Source of the DNA: Frankia nepalensis
Lineage (GTDB): Bacteria; Actinomycetota; Actinomycetes; Frankiales; Frankiaceae
Assembly (NCBI RefSeq): GCF_016786325.1
Contig: NZ_JADWYU010000182.1
Location: forward strand, 1 to 32,376
Length of the DNA: 32,376 bases
Direction of reading: 5' to 3'
Shown here in pieces: positions 1 through 8,395 of the stretch (position 1 is its first letter; each line of letters starts with the position of its first letter). A program made the position numbers and the translations under genes. Below the pieces are notes generated by a model, which worked only from the letters and a program-made list of their open reading frames with translations, was not told where the DNA came from and did no database searches.

Positions 1-561
1 CGGGCGCCCGCGCCCGGGGGCCGGGGCGCCCCGCGGGGGGGGGGGGGCCCGCGGCCGGCGGCGCCCGGTCCTGGGCCGCGTCCCGGCGCGGCCCCCCGGC
101 CGGCCGGACCGCCGGGCCAGCGGGCGCCGGATGGCCCGCCGTGGGCGCCCAGGTCCGGGGACGACGCCGACCGCCTCGCCGAGGTGATCGCGCTGACCAA
201 CCTGGAACGCCAGCGGCACGGGCTCGCGCCGCTCGCGCCTGACCCGCTGCTCGGCGTCGCGGCCGCGGCGCACAGCGAGGACATGGCTCGTCGCCGGTTC
301 TTCGACCACCGCAACCCGGACGGCCTGCAGGTCGCCGACCGGGTGACGGCGCTGGGATACCGGTACGCGACGGTGGCCGAGAACATCGCGGCGGGCCAGC
401 GCACCCCGATCGAGGTCGTCGAGGGCTGGATGAACAGCCCTGGCCACCGCCGCAACATCCTGCTCCCCGAGATCACCCAGATCGGCGTCGGCTACGCCGA
501 GAGCGACGACGTCTACGGCTGTTACTGGACCCAGGTCTTCGGCACCCCGCGCGGTTGGTGA
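1..561 (+). CDS. CAP/SCP-domain protein, 5' truncated by the window edge
   Basis: The frame is open from base 1, so the gene begins outside the window. A GTG at 184 is not a convincing start because coding-like sequence continues upstream of it. Codons 1-48 give a Pro/Gly/Ala/Arg-rich linker that includes a run of 13 G at 35-47. From about base 150 the protein is a CAP (cysteine-rich secretory protein, antigen 5, PR-1) domain. It shows the family's helical start (LTNLERQRHGLAPL), the H-S-E-D and F-D-H-R-N-P-D-G motifs, AENIAAG, and the CAP signature WMNSPGHRRNIL. Bacterial members are usually exported, with a low-complexity linker before the domain, but the signal peptide would be upstream and is not visible. 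The biochemical function of bacterial CAP proteins is mostly unknown. The family call is firm; the role is not inferred. Confidence 0.85.
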   Translation, partial: RAPAPGGRGAPRGGGGPRPAAPGPGPRPGAAPRPAGPPGQRAPDGPPWAPRSGDDADRLAEVIALTNLERQRHGLAPLAPDPLLGVAAAAHSEDMARRRFFDHRNPDGLQVADRVTALGYRYATVAENIAAGQRTPIEVVEGWMNSPGHRRNILLPEITQIGVGYAESDDVYGCYWTQVFGTPRGW

Positions 562-591
562 AGCGTGGCCGGCCCGACAGGCTCGCCGGAT

Positions 592-624
592 GGCCTGGTC
601 CGCCGGACGGCCTGGTCCGCCGGA
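592..624. repeat. 17-bp-period tandem duplication
   Basis: The 16-mer GGCCTGGTCCGCCGGA occurs at 592-607 and again at 609-624. It lies in the 224-bp gap between the convergent CAP-domain gene and the substrate-binding protein gene. The rest of the gap is GGCC/CCGG-rich simple sequence with no gene. Confidence 0.8.
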
Positions 625-739
625 GGACCACCCGCCGGCCCACTGGCCGACTGGCCGACCGGTCGGCCGGATGCGCCGGCCGACTGGCCGGCCGGTCTGC
701 CGGGCGGCGCGGTCCGCGCCGCGCCGGTCCGCCGGGAAC

Positions 740-775
740 GGCGAAGGCCGGACCGATGACGGCCCGGCCTTCGCC
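740..775. terminator. Hairpin between convergent genes
   Basis: A perfect 12-bp inverted repeat (GGCGAAGGCCGG at 740-751, CCGGCCTTCGCC at 764-775) with a 12-nt loop lies 10 bp beyond the stop of the minus-strand lipoprotein gene. It also lies downstream of the plus-strand CAP gene. It has no U-tract, as is common for actinomycete terminators, and could serve both strands. Confidence 0.7.
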
Positions 776-785
776 TACGGAGGGG

Positions 786-2051
786 TCAGGACCCGGCCTG
801 GGTCAGGATCTGCAGGGCGTCGTAGGTCTCGGTGCCGAGCGGCAGGTAGCTCTTGGTCGCCGAGTCCCAGCGCACGCCGCGCATCGTGGTGTTGAACAGC
901 CGCTCCGCCCCGGGGATCGGGGACGGCTTGGTGAAGTCGAGCGGCGGCAGCACGCCCAGGTCGAGGTTCGACGTCTTGTTCAGTTGCGCGAGCAGCGCGG
1001 CCGACGTCAGCTCGTCGCCCGGGATGGCGTTCGCGACCTGCTCCACGATCTGCACCGACAGCCAGGCGCCGAGGGTGTTCGTCGAGGTGATGCTCTTCGC
1101 GGGGTCCGCCGCGGGGTCGCCGTCCGCGGCCGCGGCCTCGGCCTCGAGCTCCTTGACCGCCCGGGCGACCTCGGGGAACGCGTCGGCCTGACTGAGCTCG
1201 GGGAAGGCGCTGGCGAGGACGACCGAGTCGGCCTGGGCACCCTGCTCGATCAGCCAGTCACGGGAGAGGACTCCGAGGGAGTGGCAGTACTTCTGGTCGG
1301 TGCCGCCCGCCTGAATGACCGCGTACGCGGCCTGGTCGACGACGACCAGGACGGTGCCGTCGACGCCGCCCCTGGTCAGCTGGGTGGCGGTCGGGGTGAA
1401 GTCGCTGGTGTCGATCGGGACCCGCGGCTCGAGGGCGAGCGGCGAGCCGGCGTTCGTCGCGCCGATCTCGGCCATCTTCACCAGCCGGTCGGACAGGCTC
1501 AGGTTGTAGCCGACGAGGCCGAGCTTCGTCGCGCCGGCCTTCTTCAGCAGGGCCGGGCAGACCGCGGGGTAGTACGTCAACGGGCTCAGCACGAAGCTGA
1601 CCGGCGACGACAGCTCCGACAGGTCGGCCGAGATGCCGCTCGAGCCGATCGACGGGATGCTCGCCGCCTCCAGGATCGGCATGATCCCGCCGCTGGCGCT
1701 GACCTCGTTGACGACGGCCAGCACGTTCTCGTCGACCGCCCGCTGGGCGCAGGCCTTGGCGGCCTCCGGGTCGTTCTTCTCGTCGCAGTGGACCAGCTCG
1801 ACCTGGTGCCCCTTGATCCCGCCGCGCTCGTTGAGCCCGCGCACGGCCGCCTTGGTCGCGGCGAGCATGTCCGGGTAGTTCGAACCGGCCGTGCCGATCG
1901 CGGAGATGACCATCAGCTTGACCGGGGCGCCGCTGGCGACCGGGGTGCCGCCGGTGTCACCGCCGCCGCTCCCCGACTCGCTGCAGGCGGCGAGCGCCAC
2001 GGCGCTGCCGAGCGCCGCCGCGGCGAGGCGCAGCGTGTGCCGTCGTCGCAC
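786..2051 (-). CDS. Branched-chain amino-acid-type ABC transporter substrate-binding lipoprotein
   Basis: This 421-residue protein has a signal peptide ending in a lipobox (L20-A21-A22-C23) followed by a Ser/Gly linker, so it should be a membrane-anchored lipoprotein. The body follows the periplasmic binding protein type I fold of the LivJ/LivK family. Markers are the ALAATKAAVRGLNERGGIKGH-type segment after the first strand, AKACAQRAVDENVLAVV, and later the characteristic W-L-I-E-Q-G and GTETYDALQIL segments. The GTG start at 2051 has GGAGG six bases upstream. No permease or ATPase gene lies nearby, so the transporter partner must be elsewhere or the protein acts as an orphan sensor or binding protein. 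The ligand cannot be told from sequence; family members bind amino acids, amides or aromatic compounds. Confidence 0.9.
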   Translation of the reverse strand: MRRRHTLRLAAAALGSAVALAACSESGSGGGDTGGTPVASGAPVKLMVISAIGTAGSNYPDMLAATKAAVRGLNERGGIKGHQVELVHCDEKNDPEAAKACAQRAVDENVLAVVNEVSASGGIMPILEAASIPSIGSSGISADLSELSSPVSFVLSPLTYYPAVCPALLKKAGATKLGLVGYNLSLSDRLVKMAEIGATNAGSPLALEPRVPIDTSDFTPTATQLTRGGVDGTVLVVVDQAAYAVIQAGGTDQKYCHSLGVLSRDWLIEQGAQADSVVLASAFPELSQADAFPEVARAVKELEAEAAAADGDPAADPAKSITSTNTLGAWLSVQIVEQVANAIPGDELTSAALLAQLNKTSNLDLGVLPPLDFTKPSPIPGAERLFNTTMRGVRWDSATKSYLPLGTETYDALQILTQAGS

Positions 2052-2294
2052 CTGGGGCCTCCAATGTCCTCGTCGTACGCCGGCCGGTGGTGGGCGCGGC
2101 CGGCGCGCGGGCAGCGCGGGCCGGATCCGTTGTCCCGCTGGTGTTCTGGCACGGCGGTCAGGGCAACGTCACGGTAGCCCGGGCCGTTTCGCCCCTTACG
2201 GGAGGGTCGGCGCTCGTCATGCGCCGACGGCTCGCCGGCGGCCGCGCCGGTGGCCACCACGTACCCCCGCGGCGGCGCGGGTGAGTCCCGCGGG

Positions 2295-2326
2295 TCGCGA
2301 ACCTCTCAGATCGCGAACCTCTCAGA
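2295..2326. repeat. 16-bp tandem duplication across a stop codon
   Basis: TCGCGAACCTCTCAGA is present twice in exact tandem (2295-2310 and 2311-2326). The second copy contains the stop codon of the minus-strand flavoprotein gene (2322-2324). The duplication therefore lies just after the reading frame and does not alter the protein. Confidence 0.85.
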
Positions 2327-3029
2327 TGAGGTGCGACCAGGCGTAGCAGAAGCCCATCATCTGGTCGGTGAGGGTGCCGAACCGATCGGCGACGGCCGGG
2401 CTCGCGATCGCCCCATAGGGGTCGATGGTGGCGCACTCCTGCTGGGTCAGCCGGATGCCCAGGGGGGTCGGCCAGCCGCCGAGGGCGTGCACCGTGGCGC
2501 GTAGGGCCGGCAGCGCGCCGCCGACGCCCGAGCCCTCCTCGCAGGCGAGCAGCCCGACCGGCCGGGCGTCCAGGCACGGCCGGGGGGCGTCCCGCAGGTC
2601 CCACAGGTAGTCGAGAGCGTTCTTGATCAGGCCGGAGGTCCCGCCGAGGTAGTCGGGGGCGGCGATGACCAGGCCGTCGGCGCGGCTGATCTCGCCGACG
2701 AGGCGGCGCACCCCCGGCGGCCGTTCGTCGCTGTCGGGCTGATAGGGCGGCAGATCCAGCTCGGTGACGCTCAGCATGACCGTCTCCGCGCCGGCCTGCG
2801 CGAGCATCCGGGTGGCCGCGCCCAGCGCGCGCATGGTGGGCGACTCGGGCCGAGACGACCCGCACAGCCCGACGATCAGTGGTCTGCGCCGTCCTGCCTG
2901 CCCCGGGCCGACTCCCGGAGTACGCCGCTCCAGCCCCGGCGCCCCGCGGTCGGCCGGCGGGCTAGGGGATCGGCGGACCGCCAGTGGCGAACCGTCGCGC
3001 ACCATCGGGACGGTCCCGAAGTTGTCCAC
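2322..3029 (-). CDS. NADPH-dependent FMN reductase-like flavoprotein
   Basis: This is a 235-residue flavodoxin-fold protein of the NADPH-dependent FMN reductase / azoreductase family (FMN_red). The phosphate-binding loop is G57-S-S-R-P-E-S63 after the first strand (LIVGLCGSS). The second family hallmark, PDYLGGTSGLIKNALDYL, falls at about 126-142. The first 48 residues are Arg/Pro-rich and not part of the fold. The GTG at 3029 is nevertheless supported by GAGGGGG about eight bases upstream; an internal ATG at residue 9 is the alternative. It lies upstream of, and on the same strand as, the lipoprotein gene, but 270 bp separate them, so a shared transcript is uncertain. It is divergent from mtnB. 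The physiological electron acceptor is unknown. Confidence 0.85.
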   Translation of the reverse strand: MDNFGTVPMVRDGSPLAVRRSPSPPADRGAPGLERRTPGVGPGQAGRRRPLIVGLCGSSRPESPTMRALGAATRMLAQAGAETVMLSVTELDLPPYQPDSDERPPGVRRLVGEISRADGLVIAAPDYLGGTSGLIKNALDYLWDLRDAPRPCLDARPVGLLACEEGSGVGGALPALRATVHALGGWPTPLGIRLTQQECATIDPYGAIASPAVADRFGTLTDQMMGFCYAWSHLI

Positions 3030-3300
3030 TCGTCACGCCCCCTCTACCTGCGCCGATGGTCCTCAGCCTATGGCGACCGCCGCGCGCCCGGGATGGGGGG
3101 TAGTGGGCGTGTTTGTCCGATGGTGGTCCCGTGGTCGTCGCGTGCCCAGCCGACGCGGCGGGCGCCCGCTGTTGACCCAGCGGCACTTGGCGGTCGCTCA
3201 ACCGTGGCGCGCGGCGCGGCCGGTGGCCGCGCCGGCCAGTCGCTGGTCCCGGGCGGGACCGCCGGGAACACGGCCGGGAGCGAACGTGGCCAGAAACGAG

Positions 3301-3347
3301 CGCCGCCGGGAACGCGCATCGCCGGGAAACGCGCATCGTCGGGAACA
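3301..3347. repeat. Degenerate 16-17-bp repeats in the region upstream of mtnB
   Basis: Three consecutive imperfect units start with CGCCGGGAAC (3301), CGCCGGGAAAC (3317) and CGTCGGGAACAC (3334). The first two end in GCGCAT. Another CGCCGGGAACACGG lies near 3260. They sit in the 361-bp divergent gap (3030-3390), where no gene is visible. They could be operators for mtnB but lack dyad symmetry. Confidence 0.5.
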
Positions 3348-3390
3348 CGGACGCCGGCCGTGCCAGTGTGGAGGAGTGGCGAACGCCGGG

Positions 3391-4017
3391 ATGACGGATG
3401 CCGGGATGACGCCGCCCACGGGGGCGGGCCTCGCGGCCGCCGCGGCGGCGCTGGCCGCGGAGGCGGCCCGGTTCGCCGGGCTGGGCTGGATGCGGGCCAC
3501 GTCGGGGAACCTGTCCGTGGTGCTTCGGCGTGACCCGCTTCGGCTCGCGGTCACCGCGTCCGGAGGCGACAAGGGTGAGCTGACCGCCGCCGACGTCGTC
3601 GAAGTGGACGACGCCGGCCGCCTCGTCGCCGCCGTCAGCGCGGCGCGGCCCTCGGCGGAGGCGGCGCTGCACGCGCGGATCGCGGCCGTGACCGGGGCGG
3701 GCTCGGTGGTGCATCTGCACACCCTCGCGTGCGTGCGCGCGGCGGCCCGCCAGCCACGCGGGGTGGAGTTCGCCGGGCTGGAGATGCTCAAGGCACTGGG
3801 GCGGCCCGCCGATGGGGAGGCGACCCGGCTGCCGGTCGTCGCGAACAGCCAGGACATGGCCGTGCTCGGCGACGCCGCGCTCGCCGCGCTGGAGCCGGGC
3901 GTGCCGGCGTTCCTGGTCGCCGGCCACGGGATGTACGCCTGGGGCGAGGACCTGCGCGCCGCCCGCCGGCACGCGGAGGCCGTCGACTGGCTCTGCGCCC
4001 TGGCCCACGAGGCCTGA
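3391..4017 (+). CDS. mtnB: Methylthioribulose-1-phosphate dehydratase
   Basis: This is a class II aldolase/adducin-fold enzyme of 208 residues, the normal size for MtnB, which dehydrates methylthioribulose-1-phosphate to the diketo compound in methionine salvage. Visible residues are the phosphate loop ATSGNLS (36-42), the general base Glu90 in RPSAEAALH, zinc ligands His108 and His110 in VVHLHT, and the third zinc His179 in GHGMYAWG. Fuculose-phosphate aldolases and ribulose-phosphate epimerases share this fold. The assignment to MtnB rests on the neighbouring mtnA, mtnD and mtnC genes. The start is uncertain: in-frame ATG at 3391, ATG at 3406 and GTG at 3376 are all possible, and the only GGAGG (3370-3374) is badly spaced for each. 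It converges on the LacI-family gene. Confidence 0.88.
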   Translation: MTDAGMTPPTGAGLAAAAAALAAEAARFAGLGWMRATSGNLSVVLRRDPLRLAVTASGGDKGELTAADVVEVDDAGRLVAAVSAARPSAEAALHARIAAVTGAGSVVHLHTLACVRAAARQPRGVEFAGLEMLKALGRPADGEATRLPVVANSQDMAVLGDAALAALEPGVPAFLVAGHGMYAWGEDLRAARRHAEAVDWLCALAHEA

Positions 4018-4038
4018 CCAGGGCGCTCGGCGCGCCTG

Positions 4039-4104
4039 ACCAGGCCGGGCGGGGCGTCAGGCCAGGCCAGGCCGGGCGTCAGACCAGGCCGGGCCGGGCG
4101 TCAG
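4039..4104. repeat. Three 22-bp tandem repeats between mtnB and the LacI gene
   Basis: Units at 4039-4060, 4061-4082 and 4083-4104 all follow the pattern RCCAGGCC(A/G)GGC...GGGCGTCAG with few differences. The last unit contains the stop codon of the minus-strand regulator (4101-4103). No strong hairpin was seen, so this is a minisatellite-like expansion in the 83-bp convergent gap. Confidence 0.85.
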
Positions 4105-5270
4105 ACCGCGTGGCCGGACGCCCGGGGGTGGGCGGCGGCGCGCCGTCCCGCCGCGCCGCGCGCCTTCGGCGGCCGCGCGGCGATCCCCACCTCGGTCGGG
4201 GGCAGCATGCGCTGCTCGGCCCGGGTGTCGCCGGAGGCGACCATCCGCACGGCGCCCGCCGCGATGCTGGGCACCGGGCTGCGCACCGCCGCGTACGCGT
4301 GCCGGCGCGCCCCCGGCGGCGGCGGGTCGTCGTCGAACCCGACGACCGCCACGTCGTCGCCGATCCGCAGCCCGCGGGCGTGGCAGACCTCGACGACCGC
4401 GGTGGCCAGGCCGTCGCCGGCCGCGAAGACCGCCTCAGGCGGCCCGTCGGCGTCGAACGAGGCGTCGAGCGCCTCGGCGGCCTCCGCCACCCCGAGCCGG
4501 GAGCGCACCAGCCGGCCCGGCTGGCCCAGCTCGGCCTGGTGCGCGAGATAGGCCTCGGTCCGCTCCCGCGCGCAGGGCAGGTCGTCCGGGCCGGCGACGA
4601 GCGTGATGCGCCGCCGGCCGAGGCCGGACAGGTGGGCGAGCGCGGCCTGGGACGCGAGCGGGTTGTCGACGTCGATCGCCGCGACGTCCGGGGCGCAGGC
4701 CCCGAGGGTGACCGTACGACGCAGCACGGGGCGTGGCAGCGCGGCCAGCGCCGCGCGGCTGGGGTTGATGACGACGAGGCCCGCGAGCGCGCGGTCGCCG
4801 GCCAGCTCCCGCAGCCCGGCGCGGTCGCCGTGCTCCAGCCTGCGCAGGAAGACGCCGAGGCCCGCCGCGCCGGCCTCCTCGGCGGCCGCGTACGCGACGG
4901 TGCCGAAGAACCGGTCCTCCTCCGGGCACCAGGGATGCGAGATCGCCACGATGGCGACCCGGTCACCCCGCCCGCCGGCGAGCGCGCGAGCGGCGAGGCT
5001 CGGCACGAAGCCGAGTTCGTCGGCGGCGGCGAGGACCCGGCTCCTGGTCGCCGGGAGGACATGGCTGCTGCCGTTGAGGACGCGGGAGACCGTCGCGCGC
5101 GACACCCCGGCCAGGGCCGCGACGTCCTCGATGGTGTGTCCGCGTCGCGGCCCGTCGTCCCGTGGCGCGCTCTCCTCGGCGGACGGGCCCTCCTCGGCCT
5201 GGTGGCCGGCGACGCGGCCGCCGGCGGCGGCTCCGGACCACCCGTCCGACGCCCGCTCGGTATGGCTCAT
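4101..5270 (-). CDS. LacI-family transcriptional regulator
   Basis: This 389-residue protein has an unusual polar N-terminal tail of about 44 residues. A standard LacI helix-turn-helix and hinge follow: HTIEDVAALAGVSRATVSRVLNG at about 45-67, and the SLAARALAGG hinge near 93. The rest is the periplasmic-binding-like effector domain (DRVAIVAISHP, ITLVAGPDD, VAVVGFDDDP). The ATG at 5270 is the best start, although no clear ribosome site precedes it. The gene lies 68 bp downstream of mtnA on the same strand, so the two may be cotranscribed. Its position inside the methionine-salvage cluster suggests it controls these genes. Its ligand is unknown, and a phosphosugar or thiosugar intermediate is only a guess. 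Confidence 0.92.
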   Translation of the reverse strand: MSHTERASDGWSGAAAGGRVAGHQAEEGPSAEESAPRDDGPRRGHTIEDVAALAGVSRATVSRVLNGSSHVLPATRSRVLAAADELGFVPSLAARALAGGRGDRVAIVAISHPWCPEEDRFFGTVAYAAAEEAGAAGLGVFLRRLEHGDRAGLRELAGDRALAGLVVINPSRAALAALPRPVLRRTVTLGACAPDVAAIDVDNPLASQAALAHLSGLGRRRITLVAGPDDLPCARERTEAYLAHQAELGQPGRLVRSRLGVAEAAEALDASFDADGPPEAVFAAGDGLATAVVEVCHARGLRIGDDVAVVGFDDDPPPPGARRHAYAAVRSPVPSIAAGAVRMVASGDTRAEQRMLPPTEVGIAARPPKARGAAGRRAAAHPRASGHAV

Positions 5271-5338
5271 GGCGACCAGTGTCGGCCGATCGCCCAACCG
5301 GGTCCAACTCCGTTCCAGTGGGCCGGCGGGCAGCCCTG

Positions 5339-6745
5339 TCAGGCGGGGGAGCCGGGCGGGCTGGCGCCGTGCTCGGTGACGAGGGCGCTGACCAGGCCGG
5401 CCGGGGTGACGTCGAAGGCCGGGTTGTGGGCCCGGGCCTCCTTCGGGGCGACCAGCCGGCCGGACCAGGCGAGGACCTCGTCGTCGGCGCGTCGCTCGAT
5501 CGGGATGCCGGCGCCGCTCGGCAGGTCCGGGTCGACCGTCGAGGCGGAGGCGGCGACGATGAACGGGATGCCGGCGTGCGCGCAGGCCAGGGCGACGCCG
5601 AGGGTGCCGACCTTGTTCGCGACGTCGCCGTTCGCCGCGATGCGATCCGCGCCGACGACGGCGACGTCGACCAGGCCGCCGACGATCGTGCCGGCCGCGG
5701 CCGCGTCCACCTGCACCCGGTAGTCGATGCCGGCCTCGGCCAGCTCCCAGGCGGTGAGCCGGCTGCCCTGCAGCAGCGGCCGGGTCTCGTCCACGTAGAC
5801 CAGCTCGACCCGGCCGCGGGCGTGCAGCTCGCGGATGATCCCGAGTGCCGTGCCCCAGGCGGCGGTGGCCAGCGCGCCGGTGTTGCAGTGGGTCAGGACG
5901 CGCAGCGGCCGGTCGCCGAGGCGGGCCAGGATCCAGTCGGCGCCGTGCCGGCCGATCGCCCGGTTGGCCCGCTCGTCGGCGTCGGCGATCGCGTGCCCGA
6001 CCGCGACGACCGCCTCCAGCCCGTCGTCGACCCGGGCGTAGGCCGCGTCCACCCCCTGCGCCAGCGCGAGCGCGGTCGGGCGGGCGGCGCGCAGCCGGCC
6101 GACGGCGGCGGTGAACGCCGAGCCGTCCCATCCCTCGCGCGCCGCCTGCACGATCGCGAGCGCCACTCCGTAGGCACCCGCGATCCCGAGCGCGGGGGCG
6201 CCCCGGACGGCGAGCCGGCGGATCGCGGCCACCAGGTCGTCCACCCGGTGGATCTCCACGGAGGCGAGCTGGTCCGGCAGCAGCGTCTGGTCCAGCAGCT
6301 GAACCGCCGAACCTGTCCAGCCGACCGCGCGCGGGGTCGCGCCGATCTCCGCCACCTCGGCCGGCCGGCGCGCCGCCGACGGCGGCTCGGCGGGCGCGGG
6401 GTCCGCGGCCGCCGCGGAGGACGGCCACTGGGGGGAAGGCGCCACCGGCCGTGACGCGGACGGTGGTGACGTGGATGCCGGTGACGCGGATGGCGGTGAC
6501 GCGAGGGGCGCCGGCTCGGATGGCGGCGGGTCGGAGGGCGGGAACGGTGAGGAGGACGAGGCGACGGCCGGCCGGGGGGAGGACGGCGGCCAGTGCGACC
6601 CGCGCGCCGGGCGCGCGGGCGGGGGAGGCGGCGGCCACCGGTGCGGTGGCCGGGACGCCGTCCGCGGGGGCACGGGCGGGTCGTCCGGCCGCTGGGACGA
6701 GGAACCGGCCAGACCATCGCGATCAGGGACCGGCGGCTCCGACAT
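5339..6745 (-). CDS. mtnA: S-methyl-5-thioribose-1-phosphate isomerase with a Pro/Ser-rich N-terminal extension
   Basis: This enzyme converts methylthioribose-1-phosphate to methylthioribulose-1-phosphate, the step before MtnB. The core shows RGAPALG (181-187), the catalytic Cys287 in THCNTG, and the catalytic Asp367 in [11 protein letters not shown], ending with NPAFDVTP. The related eIF2B-like fold occurs in ribose-1,5-bisphosphate isomerases, but the mtn neighbours favour MtnA. From ATG 6745 the protein has 468 residues, with about 130 of Pro/Ser/Ala-rich sequence before the core. A GTG at 6355 would give a 338-residue protein of ordinary length. Neither start has a clear ribosome site. 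The extension is G/C at most third positions, which favours it being translated. The LacI-family gene follows 68 bp downstream. The divergent gap to mtnD probably holds both promoters. Confidence 0.9.
   Translation of the reverse strand: MSEPPVPDRDGLAGSSSQRPDDPPVPPRTASRPPHRWPPPPPPARPARGSHWPPSSPRPAVASSSSPFPPSDPPPSEPAPLASPPSASPASTSPPSASRPVAPSPQWPSSAAAADPAPAEPPSAARRPAEVAEIGATPRAVGWTGSAVQLLDQTLLPDQLASVEIHRVDDLVAAIRRLAVRGAPALGIAGAYGVALAIVQAAREGWDGSAFTAAVGRLRAARPTALALAQGVDAAYARVDDGLEAVVAVGHAIADADERANRAIGRHGADWILARLGDRPLRVLTHCNTGALATAAWGTALGIIRELHARGRVELVYVDETRPLLQGSRLTAWELAEAGIDYRVQVDAAAAGTIVGGLVDVAVVGADRIAANGDVANKVGTLGVALACAHAGIPFIVAASASTVDPDLPSGAGIPIERRADDEVLAWSGRLVAPKEARAHNPAFDVTPAGLVSALVTEHGASPPGSPA
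6451..6510. repeat. Four 15-bp repeats inside the mtnA 5' extension
   Basis: Units starting GTGACG at 6451, 6466, 6481 and 6496 are near-identical (consensus GTGACGCGGATGGCG). Read on the minus strand they keep frame and encode five-residue Ser/Pro/Ala repeats ([15 protein letters not shown]). The array could vary in copy number without breaking the mtnA frame. Confidence 0.8.
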
Positions 6746-6982
6746 GTCGGCACTATGCGGATCGGGCGTGCCGCCGGTCAAGGCCGCCCGCGCCGATCCG
6801 TCGACGCGGCGTGGTCCCGCGCCGGTCGGAACCGGGGCCAGGGGTGGGCGCTTGACGGCGCTTCGCGAGGGGCCGGACGATCGGACGCGAGCCGACCACC
6901 GGCCGGCCAGCGGCGGCGCCCGACGGCCGGCGGCGCGGGCGGAGCCGGCGGCGACGGCCGACGGCGGATGGAGGAGGCAGCG

Positions 6983-7600
6983 ATGACCGCTCTGACGACG
7001 TGGCCGGCGAACGACCCGACGGACATCGGGCGGCAGACCTCGGACCCCGTCGAGATCGCGGCGGTCCTCGGCGAGCTTGGCTTCCGGTTCGAGCGCTGGC
7101 CGCTCGCCGCCGGCCTCCCGGCCGGAGCGCCCGCCGAGGACGTCCTGGCCGCCTACCGCGACCCGATCGCGCGGATCGTCGAGGCCGAGGGCTTCGTCCA
7201 GGTCGATGTCGCCTCGCTGCACCCGACCGGCGCCCCGGGCTTCGCGGCGACCGCGGCCGGGGCGCGGGCGAAGTTCCTCGCCGAGCACACCCACGCCGAC
7301 GACGAGGTGCGCTTCTTCGTGGCGGGCAGCGGTGTCTTCTACCTGCACACCCGCGACGCCGCCCGCGGCGAGCAGGTGCACGCCGTGCTGTGCGAGGCGG
7401 GCGACCTGCTGTCCGTGCCCGCGGGGACCACCCACTGGTTCGACATGGGCACCACACCCTCGTTCACCGCGATCCGGTTCTTCCGGGATCCGGATGGCTG
7501 GGTGGGCGACTTCACCGGCAGCGACATCGCCACCCGTTTCCCCGACTTCGACGCGCTGGCGCGCCGCGCCGCGGTCGCGGCGGCCGCGCCCGGGGCATGA
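6983..7600 (+). CDS. mtnD: Acireductone dioxygenase (ARD)
   Basis: This is a 205-residue cupin-fold metalloenzyme. It oxidises the acireductone 1,2-dihydroxy-3-keto-5-methylthiopentene to 4-methylthio-2-oxobutyrate plus formate in the Fe form, or follows the CO-producing off-pathway route in the Ni form. All four metal ligands are visible: His102 and His104 in EHTHADDE, Glu108, and His151 in GTTHWFD. The ATG at 6983 has GGAGGAGG five bases upstream, the best ribosome site in the cluster. The stop overlaps the start of mtnC as ATGA, so the two are translationally coupled. It is transcribed divergently from mtnA. Confidence 0.96.
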   Translation: MTALTTWPANDPTDIGRQTSDPVEIAAVLGELGFRFERWPLAAGLPAGAPAEDVLAAYRDPIARIVEAEGFVQVDVASLHPTGAPGFAATAAGARAKFLAEHTHADDEVRFFVAGSGVFYLHTRDAARGEQVHAVLCEAGDLLSVPAGTTHWFDMGTTPSFTAIRFFRDPDGWVGDFTGSDIATRFPDFDALARRAAVAAAAPGA

Positions 7601-8370
7601 CGCGGCCGGGCACGCCCCGCGGGACCGTCGCCGGGGCAGGGCACGTCGCCCTGGCCGGCGTGACGGCCGTCGTCCTCGACATCGAGGGCACGGTCAGCCC
7701 GACCGAGGCGGTCGTCGGCACGCTCTACCCGTATGCCCAGGCGCGGCTGGCGGGCTGGCTGGCCCAGCACGGCGACGACCCCGAGACAGTCCGGGCCATC
7801 GCCCAGGTGCGCGAGCTGATCGGCGAGCCGGACGCGGACGTCACGCGGGTCGTCGCGGCGCTCGACGACTGGCGCGCGCGGGACGTGAAGGCCGCCCCGC
7901 TGAAGACACTGCAGGGGCGGATCTGGGCGGCCGGGTTCGCCGCCGGCGAGCTCACGGGGGTGTTCTTCGACGACGTGGTGCCCGCGCTGCGGCGCTGGCA
8001 CGCGGCCGGGATCACGCTCGCGGTCTACTCGTCGGGCTCCGTCGCCGCTCAGCGGGCCTGGTTCGGCCACGCCGCCGGGGGAGCCGGCGACCGGCGCGAC
8101 GACCTGCGCCCGCTGCTGGCCGGCTACTTCGACCTCGACAGCGCCGGCCCGAAGACCGACCCGGGCTCGTACGCGCGGATCGCCGCCGCGCTTGGCGCCG
8201 CCGCGCCGCGCCCGCCGCTGTTCCTCACCGACCGGCCCACCGAGCTCGACGCGGCGAACGCCGCCGGCTGGACGACGGTCGGCGTGGCGCGTCCCGGCGA
8301 GCCCTACGCCGGCGCGCTGGCCGGCTACCGCCACGTCGCGTCGTTCGCCGATCTCGACCTGGCCGGGTGA
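7597..8370 (+). CDS. mtnC: Enolase-phosphatase E1
   Basis: This is a 257-residue HAD-superfamily enzyme that enolises and then dephosphorylates 2,3-diketo-5-methylthiopentyl-1-phosphate, supplying the substrate of MtnD. HAD motif I is the MtnC-typical D28-I-E-G-T32, motif II is S145-S-G-S148, motif III is Lys186 in GPKTDP, and motif IV is Asp212 in [12 protein letters not shown]. The cap-domain segment LKTLQGRIW (102-110) is also typical. The ATG overlaps the mtnD stop by four bases. A terminator-like hairpin follows directly. With mtnA, mtnB and mtnD the middle of the salvage pathway is complete; the MTA phosphorylase and the aminotransferase are not in this window. Confidence 0.95.
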   Translation: MTRPGTPRGTVAGAGHVALAGVTAVVLDIEGTVSPTEAVVGTLYPYAQARLAGWLAQHGDDPETVRAIAQVRELIGEPDADVTRVVAALDDWRARDVKAAPLKTLQGRIWAAGFAAGELTGVFFDDVVPALRRWHAAGITLAVYSSGSVAAQRAWFGHAAGGAGDRRDDLRPLLAGYFDLDSAGPKTDPGSYARIAAALGAAAPRPPLFLTDRPTELDAANAAGWTTVGVARPGEPYAGALAGYRHVASFADLDLAG

Positions 8371-8374
8371 GCCA

Positions 8375-8395
8375 GCCCGCGCCGTGCGCGCGGGC
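8375..8395 (+). terminator. Hairpin after mtnDC
   Basis: GCCCGCGC (8375-8382) pairs perfectly with GCGCGGGC (8388-8395) across a 5-nt loop and is followed by GTTT. It begins five bases after the mtnC stop codon. Confidence 0.7.

Noticed and set aside
35-47. Run of 13 G as a phase-variation tract
   Set aside because: It lies at the very edge of the window in a GC-only linker, where sequencing or assembly error is as likely. The frame downstream is intact either way.
3030-3390. SAM riboswitch upstream of the methionine-salvage gene mtnB
   Set aside because: No conserved SAM-aptamer helices or core bases could be recognised; only short GC-rich repeats are present.
4101-6638. An 845-codon open frame spanning the LacI gene and mtnA on the minus strand
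   Set aside because: Only its 3' part (from 5270) is the LacI regulator. The rest is a frame-shifted shadow of mtnA with Arg/Pro/Gly-rich composition.
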